A DNA stretch of 21,148 nucleotides, taken from positions 1 to 21,148 of IMG/VR virus record IMGVR_UViG_3300005515_000064. One strand, given 5' to 3'. The notes beneath the pieces are model-generated. The model saw only the letters and a list, made by a program, of their open reading frames with translations. It was not told where the DNA came from and made no database searches. The stretch is from a virus. How positions within the stretch are numbered: position 1 is the stretch's first letter; each line of letters opens with the position of its first letter. The position numbers and the translations under genes are program-made. Positions 13,268-20,862 of the stretch are shown here, piece by piece.

Positions 13268-13570
13268 ATGCTCCAACTCGCCGATCTAAAGCCCCTTCAG
13301 CGTGAGGCGCTCCGTGCAGCGCTGTCATCGCCGACTCATTCCTTCCAGCGAACGCGCGCGGGGTTCGTACCGGCCGGTGCGTGTAGCACTCACCGCAGCG
13401 AGACGCAGCACGTCCCGACATTCTCTCTGCGCCTCATGCGCATGCTCGACCGCGCGTACCTGGTCGAGCTCGACGACCCGATGTCGCCGAGCAGATCGAC
13501 GCTGACGAAGCCAGGACTGCAGCTCGCGAAACAGCTGGGCAGGGGCATCCCTGACGAGGTGCGCGCGTGA
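13268..13570 (+). CDS. Hypothetical protein, possibly winged-helix
   Basis: The 100-residue product starts MLQLADLKPLQREALRAALS. Residues about 50-92 read as a helix (SLRLMRMLDRAYLVELDD) and a second segment with LTKPGLQLAKQL, reminiscent of the recognition helix and wing end of winged-helix phage proteins. There is no firm family match. The stop overlaps the start of the next gene by four bases (GTGA), and the next product also begins with a winged-helix-like segment. Confidence 0.65.
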   Translation: MLQLADLKPLQREALRAALSSPTHSFQRTRAGFVPAGACSTHRSETQHVPTFSLRLMRMLDRAYLVELDDPMSPSRSTLTKPGLQLAKQLGRGIPDEVRA

Positions 13571-14190
13571 GTGACGTTCAATTCTCGCGCCAGCGACGCA
13601 TCCTCGACTGGCTTGCTGCGAATCCTGAAGGCGCGACCTTGCCGGTGATTCACCAGGAAGTCGAGCCGGGGATCACGTCTGCCCTGTTTGGCGCGTCGCT
13701 CGGCAACCTCATCACGAAGAAGAAGGTGCAACGCAGCGGCGCAAAGCGGAAGTTCGTCTACCGCCTTGCGGAGGTTCCCCCGGTCGATCGGCGAAAGCGT
13801 AACGCTCAGGCGCCTTCCGCCAAGACGCCGCCGGAGTCCACGACGCGTGCCGCGACGGCGAGCCCAATGGCGAAGCGCAAGCCGACAACCCCGCGCAAAG
13901 CCATTTCCACGCCTCCAGCCTCGATCCGGGCCTCCGAGGCGCTGTCTTTGACCACGCGACCAGGGTCGCCAATGCGCAGCCATGTCGTCAACGCAAAACA
14001 GGCGGAGCGGGACGCGATCGAGCGGGATATCGCTTCCTTCCTGAAGCGCGGCGGAAAGATCCAGAAGCTGCGTCATGGCGAACACAGCCAGTCGGGGAAG
14101 AGCCAGGCACAGCAGCAATCCGAGTTCCTCGCTGCGCGTTCGCGTGTCAGCGAGATTCCCCTTCATCGCCGCGCCAAGAACGCGGCCTAA
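13567..14190 (+). CDS. Putative DNA-binding regulator with disordered linker
   Basis: The 207-residue product starts at GTG 13567. Residues 5-70 look like a winged helix: QRRILDWLAANPEGATLPVI, a second helix ALFGASLGNLITKKKVQRSG, then a KRKFVYRLAEV strand. Residues about 75-135 are a low-complexity Pro/Ala/Thr/Lys linker, probably disordered. The C-terminal part (about 148-207) has a charged helix KQAERDAIERDIASFLKRGG and a basic tail. Domain order suggests a DNA-binding regulator whose basic tail adds non-specific affinity. Target unknown; it is part of the early rightward operon. Confidence 0.7.
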   Translation: MSDVQFSRQRRILDWLAANPEGATLPVIHQEVEPGITSALFGASLGNLITKKKVQRSGAKRKFVYRLAEVPPVDRRKRNAQAPSAKTPPESTTRAATASPMAKRKPTTPRKAISTPPASIRASEALSLTTRPGSPMRSHVVNAKQAERDAIERDIASFLKRGGKIQKLRHGEHSQSGKSQAQQQSEFLAARSRVSEIPLHRRAKNAA

Positions 14191-14200
14191 CGGAACCCCC

Positions 14201-14434
14201 ATGTACGACACCACCACCACGCACCTCGACGGCCCCGATTTTCTGGAAGCCGTCGCTGACGCCGAAGAGCACCTCGGCAACCACATCAACGCCGCCGAGT
14301 ACCGCCGGCGAGCTCGGCAGTGGGCTAACGAGCGCGCCCAACGTGAACGCGAGGACGCAGCGCCCACGCCCGCCCCCGCTGCGCGTACGTGCGCGCTGCC
14401 CGCGCATCACATCACCCCGTCGGACCGTCGCTGA
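14201..14434 (+). CDS. Small hypothetical protein
   Basis: This is a 77-residue product starting MYDTTTTHLDGPDFLEAV. The middle is a charged helix (ADAEEHLGNHINAAEYRRRA, then RQWANERAQRERED) that could be coiled coil. The C-terminal 20 residues are Ala/Pro-rich. It begins ten bases after the previous stop. No family is recognised. Confidence 0.65.
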   Translation: MYDTTTTHLDGPDFLEAVADAEEHLGNHINAAEYRRRARQWANERAQREREDAAPTPAPAARTCALPAHHITPSDRR

Positions 14435-14465
14435 CAGTTCGTCAACAACCTTTCGGAGCCTTCGC

Positions 14466-14999
14466 ATGGACCTCCAGATCAACCCGCACGCGCATTTGCT
14501 TGCCGCTTTCCTCGCCGGTTGCCGCATCCAGGCGTGGCACCTCAACGACGGTGCCCCGAATTCCAACGACGGCCGCTGGGACACGCTGACGCCGCCGGAA
14601 GGCCGCGAGCCGGAATTCGGCTGCGCGTCGCACCTGTACCGCGTGCACCCGGAGGACGAGGCGCAGGCGCTAGCCGCCTGGAACTACGGGTACCCGACGA
14701 TGCACCTGCCGGAGGGCGTGCGCTTCTACATCGAGCGGCTTGTCAGCAACACAGACCCGGCGGGGATGGTGCGAAACAACCTGCAGTTGCGCGAAGAAGT
14801 GCAGCGTCTAACGGCACTGGTGCTGGAGTCTGACGATGCACGCCCGGTGCAGAAGGCCGGGAAGGAGAAGGCTCTCGCCGAGTTCACGGACTACTTCGTG
14901 AAGAACTATCCCGGTCCGAACACGATCATCAGCGACCCGAACTGGCATGCGCCGCGGATCTTCCGAGCAGCCGTTCGCGCGATGGAGGCTGCGCCGTGA
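14466..14999 (+). CDS. Hypothetical phage protein
   Basis: The 177-residue product has an N-terminal half rich in Trp, His and Pro (LLAAFLAGCRIQAWHLNDG, then GRWDTLTPP and GCASHLYRVHP). This pattern occurs in short phage proteins with a compact beta domain of unknown role. The C-terminal half contains a helix NLQLREEVQRLTALVLE, probably coiled coil, and DYFVKNYPGPNTIISDPNWH near the end. The start has GGAG about ten bases upstream; an earlier in-frame ATG lacks this. The stop overlaps the GTG of the next gene. Confidence 0.75.
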   Translation: MDLQINPHAHLLAAFLAGCRIQAWHLNDGAPNSNDGRWDTLTPPEGREPEFGCASHLYRVHPEDEAQALAAWNYGYPTMHLPEGVRFYIERLVSNTDPAGMVRNNLQLREEVQRLTALVLESDDARPVQKAGKEKALAEFTDYFVKNYPGPNTIISDPNWHAPRIFRAAVRAMEAAP

Positions 15000-15187
15000 A
15001 CATCTTCAAGTCGCTCACCAAGGCAGCAGTCGGCGTGGTCGCCGTCCCGGTGGCCGTGGTCGCCGACGCGATCACCTTGGGCGGGGCACTGACCGACAAG
15101 GACAAGCCGTACACCGCCGATGCATGCAGCGACATCGTGCAGAACCTTAAGGACGCAACGAAGCCGCAGCGTGGGCCTAATGGCTGA
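14996..15187 (+). CDS. Short conserved-looking phage protein with hydrophobic segment
   Basis: This is a 63-residue product from GTG 14996. Residues about 8-31 (LTKAAVGVVAVPVAVVADAI) are hydrophobic to amphipathic, followed by LGGALTDKDKP, a short motif I have seen in many small phage proteins of unknown role. It may associate with membrane. The 3' end overlaps the methyltransferase start by eight bases. Confidence 0.7.
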   Translation: MNIFKSLTKAAVGVVAVPVAVVADAITLGGALTDKDKPYTADACSDIVQNLKDATKPQRGPNG

Positions 15188-16973
15188 CGGCTCGCGTGGC
15201 TTCAACTTCCCGCGCCCGCAGTCCTCCCGACTGCGCCCGGGCGAGATCGTCATCGACCTCTTCGCCGGCGGCGGAGGCGCGAGCGAAGCGCTGAAGCAGG
15301 CCATCGGCATCGATCCTGCGCTGGCTTACAACCACGACCAATGGGCGATCGGCATGCACGCGGCGAACCACCCGCTAACGATCCACCATCGCGAGGATAT
15401 CTGGCATGCGGATCCGCGCGTCGACGTCGCAGGCCGAAAGGTTGGCTGGTTCCATGCGTCGCCCGACTGCACCCATTTCAGCCAGGCGAAGGGCGGCCAG
15501 CCGCGAAGCCGGAAGACTCGCGCGCTCTCGTGGGTCGTGCTGAAGTGGTGCGGACAGCTGAGCCGCGTTGGTCTCGCACCGCGCATCGTGTCGCTGGAAA
15601 ACGTGTGGCAGATTCTGACGTGGGGCCCGCTGGTCGCGAAGCGCGACAAGGCGACAGGTCGCGTGCTGAAGATGGACGGCACCGTGGCGGCGCGCGGCGA
15701 ACGCGTGCCGGTCGAGAACCAGCAGCTGGTGCCCGACAAGAAGCGTACGGGGCGCACCTGGCGCCAATTCGTCGCCGCTCTGCGTGCGCTTGGCTACCAG
15801 GTGGAATGGCGGAAGTTGGACGCGAGCCACCATGGCGCAGGCACCGACCGCGAGCGGCTCTTCCTGCTGGCACGGCGCGATGGGCTTCCGATCCAGTGGC
15901 CCGCGCCGACTCACCGCGACACTGGCCCCGTTCGGAAGCGTGCAGCGGCCGACGCCATCGACTGGAGTGTGCTCGGAACCAGCATCTTCACGCGGAAGCG
16001 CCCGCTGCGGCCCAACACCATCAAACGCCTACTGGCGGGCGCCATTCGTGGCCGCTGGCCCCACCCGTACATCGACGCTTTGTCCGCGCTGCGCGATGGA
16101 CGAGACCCGTGTCTCGACATCACCCTGGAGCAGGCAGAGGAAATCGCGCAGCGCATGGGCCATCGCGCCGGCATGGTCATGGCAACGGGTGGAGGTGGCG
16201 CGGCCCGCCCGGTTTCCAACCCGGTGCCGACGATCACAACGGGGGGCAATGGCGCAGCACCTCACTTCCTCCGGCCGGTGATCCTCCATCGAAACGCCAG
16301 CGAAGGCGGTCGAAGCGCACGGCCCGTCGACGAGCCGTTGCCGACGATCCTCACCGGCGGCGCCGGGAACTTGGTCGAACCCGTGATCCAGCCGGTGCTG
16401 ATGGGAACGCAGGGCTCGTCCAAAGCTAAGCCCGTTACCGAACCGATGACGACGATCACGACCGGCGGCGCAGCGAACCACGCGAGGCCGGGTTGCGCAC
16501 GTCCGCAGATGTTCGAGCCCATCGTGGCGCCGTATTACGGCAGCGGAAGTGGCACGACCGGCCAGCCGTGTAGCGAACCCCTGCCGACCGTTACGACGAA
16601 GGGGCGGTTCGGACTCGTCGACCCGGTCGTCGTCAGCACCTGCAACAGCAGCAGTGCCGGCGTGCGTCTGGCCGGCGATCCCTTGCGCACCATCACGATG
16701 GCGCGCGGCGGCGACATGGCTGTTGGCGAACCGGTGGTGGTCGGTTATCGCATCGACATCCTCTATCGGATGCTCTTCGAGCGCGAGCTGTTCAACGCAC
16801 AAGGGTTCCCGCCGGACTACATCATCGACCGCACCGCGGACGGCCGGCGCATCACGCGCACCCAGGCCATCCGCATGGTCGGCAACAGCGTCAGCCCGCC
16901 GCCGCTGCGCGCGCTCGCGGAAGCGAATCTCGATCCGATCAATTCGTCCATCCGGATGGCAGTCGCCGCGTGA
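15180..16973 (+). CDS. Phage C5-cytosine DNA methyltransferase
   Basis: The start at ATG 15180 gives 597 residues; the longer frame would invade the previous gene. Motif I is DLFAGGGGASEA (26-37); the catalytic motif is SPDCTHFSQA with Cys97, a variant of the usual Pro-Pro-Cys that is common in phage enzymes; ENV of motif VI is at 140-142; GTDRERLFLL is at 221-230; motif X is GNSVSPP (568-574). The variable target-recognition region contains five related units of the form RPVxEPLPTITTGG starting near residues 343, 381, 417, 462 and 496. The enzyme would methylate cytosine at C5 using SAM and may protect phage DNA from restriction. No partner endonuclease gene is adjacent. The recognition sequence cannot be predicted. 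Confidence 0.95.
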   Translation: MADGSRGFNFPRPQSSRLRPGEIVIDLFAGGGGASEALKQAIGIDPALAYNHDQWAIGMHAANHPLTIHHREDIWHADPRVDVAGRKVGWFHASPDCTHFSQAKGGQPRSRKTRALSWVVLKWCGQLSRVGLAPRIVSLENVWQILTWGPLVAKRDKATGRVLKMDGTVAARGERVPVENQQLVPDKKRTGRTWRQFVAALRALGYQVEWRKLDASHHGAGTDRERLFLLARRDGLPIQWPAPTHRDTGPVRKRAAADAIDWSVLGTSIFTRKRPLRPNTIKRLLAGAIRGRWPHPYIDALSALRDGRDPCLDITLEQAEEIAQRMGHRAGMVMATGGGGAARPVSNPVPTITTGGNGAAPHFLRPVILHRNASEGGRSARPVDEPLPTILTGGAGNLVEPVIQPVLMGTQGSSKAKPVTEPMTTITTGGAANHARPGCARPQMFEPIVAPYYGSGSGTTGQPCSEPLPTVTTKGRFGLVDPVVVSTCNSSSAGVRLAGDPLRTITMARGGDMAVGEPVVVGYRIDILYRMLFERELFNAQGFPPDYIIDRTADGRRITRTQAIRMVGNSVSPPPLRALAEANLDPINSSIRMAVAA

Positions 16974-17137
16974 AAAGCACCACGACCACAGCCCGAGCCA
17001 TGACCGATGCGGAGCTTTCCGCAACGTCCGCTCGCCTGCGTCGCGAGATCCCTGCAGCGCAGTCGCTGTTAAACGCGCTCAAGCGCGAAATCGCCAGGCG
17101 CGCGCGAGTGGCGCAGCGCCGAGGGGGCCGGGAATGA
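16970..17137 (+). CDS. Small basic coiled-coil protein
   Basis: This is a 55-residue frame, too short to be noticed easily. It starts at GTG 16970 and overlaps both neighbours by four bases (GTGA and ATGA). Residues 11-50 form a single charged helix (MTDAELSATSARLRREIPAA, then LLNALKREIARRARVAQRR). The overlaps at both ends and the codon use argue for a real gene; function unknown. Confidence 0.65.
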   Translation: MKSTTTTARAMTDAELSATSARLRREIPAAQSLLNALKREIARRARVAQRRGGRE

Positions 17138-17349
17138 TCGGCCCCATTCTCCAATTCGAGGACCTGCAGGAGCTTTGCCAGCCAGGCGCGCACCCGCGGC
17201 TGGCCACAGTGGAGCGCTGGGCGCGCACTCAGGGCGTGCGGTACCGTTACGACGGCAAGGGCGGCATCTGGACGACGGTCGACGCGCTGAACGAGGCGCT
17301 CGGCGTCGGCGCAGCGAACGAAGACGCATATCCGACCGAGATCATGTGA
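17134..17349 (+). CDS. DUF4224 protein, probable excisionase-type factor
   Basis: This is a 71-residue protein directly upstream of the integrase and sharing one base with it (TGATG). It reads as a DUF4224 domain: ILQFEDLQELCQPG, a short helix ATVERWARTQGVRYRYDGKG, then GGIWTTVDALNEALG. The fold resembles small winged-helix excisionases. Together with its position this suggests that it binds att DNA and directs the integrase to excision. Experimental proof for the family is limited, so the role is inferred. Confidence 0.8.
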   Translation: MIGPILQFEDLQELCQPGAHPRLATVERWARTQGVRYRYDGKGGIWTTVDALNEALGVGAANEDAYPTEIM

Positions 17350-18479
17350 TGGCACCGCGCGAACGCAAACACGATCCTTCGATCCCGACGCACATTGACC
17401 AGAAGGCATTGCCCAAGGGCGTCTACTGGGACCGGACGGGCAAGGGCCGCTGGTACGTGTTCGTGCTCGACGAAGGTAAGCCGCGGCGCAAGACCGTCGC
17501 TGGCCCGGCCGCGCGTCTGTCCGATCTCCATTCGATCGCAGAGTCAGATACCGAGAAGGGCACCGTCGAATGGGTGTGCGAGCAATACCACGCCAGCGCG
17601 AAGTTCAAAAAGCTGGCCAAGACCACGCGTGATGATTACGAGTACAGCCGCGACGTGATGCTGGCCTTCCCAACTGCGCTCGGCGTGACGTTTGGGAAGC
17701 TGCAAGTGGGCAAACTGCGCAACCAGCATTTCCAACGCATGATCGACCGTCTGGAAAGCGATGGGACGCCAACGAAGGCGAACAAAGTGCTGCGCTATTC
17801 GCGCTTGGTCTTTCGTTGGGCGCTGAATCGCGGCCTCGTTCCCCAGAATCCGGCGCAGGGGTTGGAGGCTGCGAAGGAACGGAAGCAGCAGCGCTACCCC
17901 GAACACGATGCATACACCGCGCTGTTGCAGTTCGCGCGCGAGCGCGCGGCACTGCAGGCGCGAACGGAAGGATCGGTCGCGCCGTACTTGCCCTTCGTGA
18001 TGGAGCTGGGCTACCTCTGCCGTTTGCGCGGCATCGAGACCATCACGCTCACGGAAGCGCACGGCGAAAAGGATGGTTTGCGCACGAACCGCCGCAAGGG
18101 CAGCCGAGACAACCTGGTCGAGTGGACTCCTCGCCTGCAGGCTGCATGGGAGGGTGCGCTGGCACTCCGCCGAAGCATCGTCGCCAAGCGGAGGCAGCCC
18201 GAGCGGATCCGCGCTGAAGATCGGTTCCTGTTCTTGAACGAGGGCGGCGAACCGCTGCCGAAGTCGACGCTGGATACCGCTTGGCAACGCCTGATCCACA
18301 AGGCCATCGAGGCCAACGTCATCACTGAAGCCCAGCGCTTCAGCCCGCACGACTTGAAACGAAAGGGAGGCACTGACACCACGGGTAACCGAGCGGAGAA
18401 GCAGGATGCCCTTGGTGTCTCCGAAGCAATGATGAAGGTTTACGACAAGAGTGTTCCTGTCGTTAAGCCTTCCGCGTAG
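17349..18479 (+). CDS. int: Tyrosine integrase
   Basis: The start is ATG 17349, sharing its A with the preceding TGA; product 376 residues. Residues about 20-55 resemble an arm-binding domain (GVYWDRTGKGRWYVFVLDEG); 70-170 form the core-binding domain (QYHASAKFKKLAKTTRDDYE and a four-helix pattern); 185-376 form the catalytic domain. Visible active-site residues are Arg227 (in CRLRGIE), Lys250, His334 and Tyr365 (in MKVYDKS). The usual second Arg of HxxR is Lys337 (SPHDLK), a variant that recurs in some phage integrases. It would join attP to the 3' end of the tRNA-Lys gene, 2.5 kb to the right. Confidence 0.95.
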   Translation: MAPRERKHDPSIPTHIDQKALPKGVYWDRTGKGRWYVFVLDEGKPRRKTVAGPAARLSDLHSIAESDTEKGTVEWVCEQYHASAKFKKLAKTTRDDYEYSRDVMLAFPTALGVTFGKLQVGKLRNQHFQRMIDRLESDGTPTKANKVLRYSRLVFRWALNRGLVPQNPAQGLEAAKERKQQRYPEHDAYTALLQFARERAALQARTEGSVAPYLPFVMELGYLCRLRGIETITLTEAHGEKDGLRTNRRKGSRDNLVEWTPRLQAAWEGALALRRSIVAKRRQPERIRAEDRFLFLNEGGEPLPKSTLDTAWQRLIHKAIEANVITEAQRFSPHDLKRKGGTDTTGNRAEKQDALGVSEAMMKVYDKSVPVVKPSA

Positions 18480-18500
18480 GGTCGCGAACGTCGCGCCCTC

Positions 18501-18974
18501 TCACGTCTCTCCTTCGATCTCCATCAGCGTTCGCAATCCATCGACGATCTTCACGATCTCTTTGTAATAGCTGATCACGCGCACGAGGGTCACATCGCCC
18601 GGCTTGCCATGAGCAATCCCATGGCGAAGCGCGACCAGGCTGTCGATGGCGTCTTTTCGCTCGTCAGCGATCAGAGTTTCCAATGCAGCTTTCCAGCGCG
18701 GATCAAACGCAAGCAAGTGACTCGAAAGCTTTCCAGACTTAAGATTCGTTAAATTCGTTATTGACTGGGTCACGAAGTTCGAAACAACCGGAGAAGCACG
18801 CTTCGAAACATACTCCGTAGTGAAATTCTTCACCGTTTGATCAAGAAACCCCGAAACCAGAACGCACAGTAAGCGCGCGAAATCGGCCCTGAGCTCAATC
18901 TCTCCCGGATCAATCTTTCCCGCGCGGGCAAACGTCGCGTCGAGAGCAGCTTTCAAAGACGCATGCCGCTTCAT
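18501..18974 (-). CDS. HEPN-domain RNase-like protein (RiboL-PSP-HEPN type)
   Basis: The 157-residue protein is mostly helical and carries R-x4-H as ALRHGIAHGK, with Arg117 and His122. This is the catalytic signature of HEPN ribonucleases. The preceding helix (ETLIADERKDAIDSLVALRH) and the following one (LVRVISYYKEIVKIVDGL) complete the typical four-helix bundle; the text is closest in style to RiboL-PSP or MAE_28990/MAE_18760 HEPN families. These proteins usually cut RNA as dimers and act as toxins in abortive infection or toxin-antitoxin pairs. The start is three bases after the DUF262 stop, so the two are coupled. It converges with the integrase gene. The region is richer in A/T than the phage core, suggesting separate acquisition. 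Confidence 0.82.
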   Translation of the reverse strand: MKRHASLKAALDATFARAGKIDPGEIELRADFARLLCVLVSGFLDQTVKNFTTEYVSKRASPVVSNFVTQSITNLTNLKSGKLSSHLLAFDPRWKAALETLIADERKDAIDSLVALRHGIAHGKPGDVTLVRVISYYKEIVKIVDGLRTLMEIEGET

Positions 18975-18977
18975 CGG

Positions 18978-20078
18978 CTACACCGCGGCGAATGCGGCCG
19001 TGGCCAGCTTCAGTCTCGAAGCAACCTGATCTTCTCTGGCGGTTGCCTTGCTAACTGCATAGAGATAGTCAGTGTCGGAAAGCAGCCGGAAGTACGCCTC
19101 ACCAATTTTTCCCACATCGGCAGGCACTCCAGTGGCAAGCCGACGCGCGAGGCCGACCATGACCGAATCGAACACCGCGGCATTGAGTGCGTTCTTGAGG
19201 CGGAAGGGTTTGCTTCCGACAGCCTGAACGATCTTATGAATGGTGCCGCGAAACGCGTGAACGATGTCGTTGGCGGATTCTTGAGAAAGATCTTTGTTGT
19301 GCTGAGCGTAAGCAGTCAAAAAGTCCTTCATGGGACTTTCGTAAGGAATCGGCGCGAAGAAGAGCGCGATGAACCGGAGTATAAGTTCGTGGTCCTTCAG
19401 ACTTTTCGATGGACTTCCGAACGCACCTCGCCAGTACGTGTCGTTATTTAGCTCGCGCACCAGATGCATCAGCGGTCCGGGCACCAACGCGACGCGGATC
19501 TCATGCGGCGAGAGCCTCGTGCCGCCGGAGTTGAGCCTCTCAAAAAGCGTGTAGATGCTGGAAAGATCCTGCGAATCCTGTGTTTTCTTGATCACCGTTG
19601 CATGAATTATTGCATCGTCCAAAGTGCGACGCTGATCCTCGTCAAGGGTTGAGTACCCTTTCCCGCGAAATTGCTGTTGGACGTTCTCGAGAAGGAACTC
19701 CTTCTTGTTCAGGACGCCTGAATAGAACGCCGCAAGCGTCAGTAGCCGCTGCTGCCCATCCAGAACGAGCAACCGCCTGTTGGACTCCTGGACTAAGAAG
19801 ATCCCGGGCACCGGAAGGCCGAGCAGAAGCGATTCCACGAAACGTTCACTCTGCAGCTTCGTCCAGATGAACTTGCGCTGGAAGGCTTCAACTTCCAAAG
19901 GCATCTCGCTCGCCGGGTCGAACGACGGGATTACGACATCCCTGTTCTTGAGTCGCTTAACGAGACCGTCTACCGGGTAGTCCGCGCCGTAGAAGGTGAG
20001 GTCAAATTTGTATTCCGTCGACTCTTCCGCAACTTCCGAATCGTCGATGGGCTGATCTTCAAGCTCTTCAGGACACAT
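18978..20078 (-). CDS. DUF262 protein (ParB/Srx-like nucleotide-binding family), defence-associated
   Basis: The 366-residue protein has the DUF262 hallmarks in order: QRKFIW (67-72), SLLLGLPVPGIFLV (83-96), LVLDGQQRLLTL (104-115) with the invariant DGQQR, and FERLNSGGTRLSPHEIR (179-195). It is the length of a DUF262-only protein; the DUF1524 HNH nuclease domain of GmrSD is absent. DUF262 domains hydrolyse or sense nucleotides and act as the sensor or regulatory half of modification-dependent systems such as GmrSD, BrxU and SspE. Here a HEPN protein takes the place of the nuclease. AGGTGAT lies about eight bases before the ATG. Which trigger it senses is not visible. Confidence 0.9.
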   Translation of the reverse strand: MCPEELEDQPIDDSEVAEESTEYKFDLTFYGADYPVDGLVKRLKNRDVVIPSFDPASEMPLEVEAFQRKFIWTKLQSERFVESLLLGLPVPGIFLVQESNRRLLVLDGQQRLLTLAAFYSGVLNKKEFLLENVQQQFRGKGYSTLDEDQRRTLDDAIIHATVIKKTQDSQDLSSIYTLFERLNSGGTRLSPHEIRVALVPGPLMHLVRELNNDTYWRGAFGSPSKSLKDHELILRFIALFFAPIPYESPMKDFLTAYAQHNKDLSQESANDIVHAFRGTIHKIVQAVGSKPFRLKNALNAAVFDSVMVGLARRLATGVPADVGKIGEAYFRLLSDTDYLYAVSKATAREDQVASRLKLATAAFAAV

Positions 20079-20139
20079 ACTGACATCACCTTTATGTTCC
20101 AGTTTGTTGCATTACCACGCCCGCATCGAACGATCAGCG

Positions 20140-20862
20140 CTAATTGCTGGTTGCAGCTTTAGCCGAAGGTTCGTACAGCTTGGGATCAAAACCCGACACG
20201 TCGAACTCAAAAACTGGCTGCCCTTGCCTAAACACCTCAGGAGCAATGCGTACTGTCTTCGCCTTGCTCATCGATTTAACAAATCGCGCGTAGTCACGAA
20301 TGAAGAGTACTTCCGTCGAATTGTCTGAAGCACCGCCCGCTGCGAATTTCTGCGCCTGTCCGTCGTCAAACCTAACTAGCACGGAACAGCCGTCGTAGGA
20401 TCTGCACAAGAGCTGACCACGTTCGATCTGGAAGATGACATCTTTGCCGTGGCGCGGATGCTTCCTCAACGTAAGAGTTCCACGCTGAGGACCTGCATAT
20501 GGAAACTCGAACTCGACTGTGTTCGAGCTCTTTACCACGGCGTAATAGGTTCCGCCTTTTCCCATCGGATCGGGCTCGGCGTCATACGTCCATTGGGCGC
20601 CGTTGACCGGCAACGTCGGCGGGGGCGCAGCTGCATCCCGTGTCGGCGAACGAGCAGCTGCGTTAGAGCCTGTGGGCGACCTGGATGGATTGGATTCCCG
20701 CGAGCACGTTCCAATCACAAACAAGAGTGCAAGCAGCAGGAATCCCCCGGCTACTAGCTGCGCACAACCGGACGTGCGAACGGGTTTCGCGCCACAATTC
20801 GGGCACGCGACCGCCGTAGTGCTGATGTCCTTCCCACATTCCTTGCATTTCGTCATCGCCAT
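20140..20862 (-). CDS. Zinc-ribbon, single-pass membrane protein
   Basis: The 240-residue protein starts with a zinc ribbon (CKEC at 6-9, CPNC at 20-23), then one membrane helix (about 36-52, VAGGFLLLALLFVIGTC), a Ser/Pro/Ala-rich linker (about 55-85), and a C-terminal domain of beta character (TYYAVVKSSNTVEFEFPYAG, then RGTLTLRKHPRHGKDV and a Cys pair in LLCRSYDGCSVLVRFDDG). The zinc ribbon would be cytoplasmic and the C-terminal domain periplasmic. GGGGAG six bases upstream supports the start. It is 61 bases upstream of the DUF262 gene on the same strand and could share a transcript. Function unknown; membrane proteins at this end of prophages often act in exclusion or defence. Confidence 0.75.
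   Translation of the reverse strand: MAMTKCKECGKDISTTAVACPNCGAKPVRTSGCAQLVAGGFLLLALLFVIGTCSRESNPSRSPTGSNAAARSPTRDAAAPPPTLPVNGAQWTYDAEPDPMGKGGTYYAVVKSSNTVEFEFPYAGPQRGTLTLRKHPRHGKDVIFQIERGQLLCRSYDGCSVLVRFDDGQAQKFAAGGASDNSTEVLFIRDYARFVKSMSKAKTVRIAPEVFRQGQPVFEFDVSGFDPKLYEPSAKAATSN

Noticed and set aside
18483-18495. Hairpin CGCGA-ACG-TCGCG after the integrase as a terminator
   Set aside because: The stem is only five pairs and no T-run follows on either strand; it is too weak to call.
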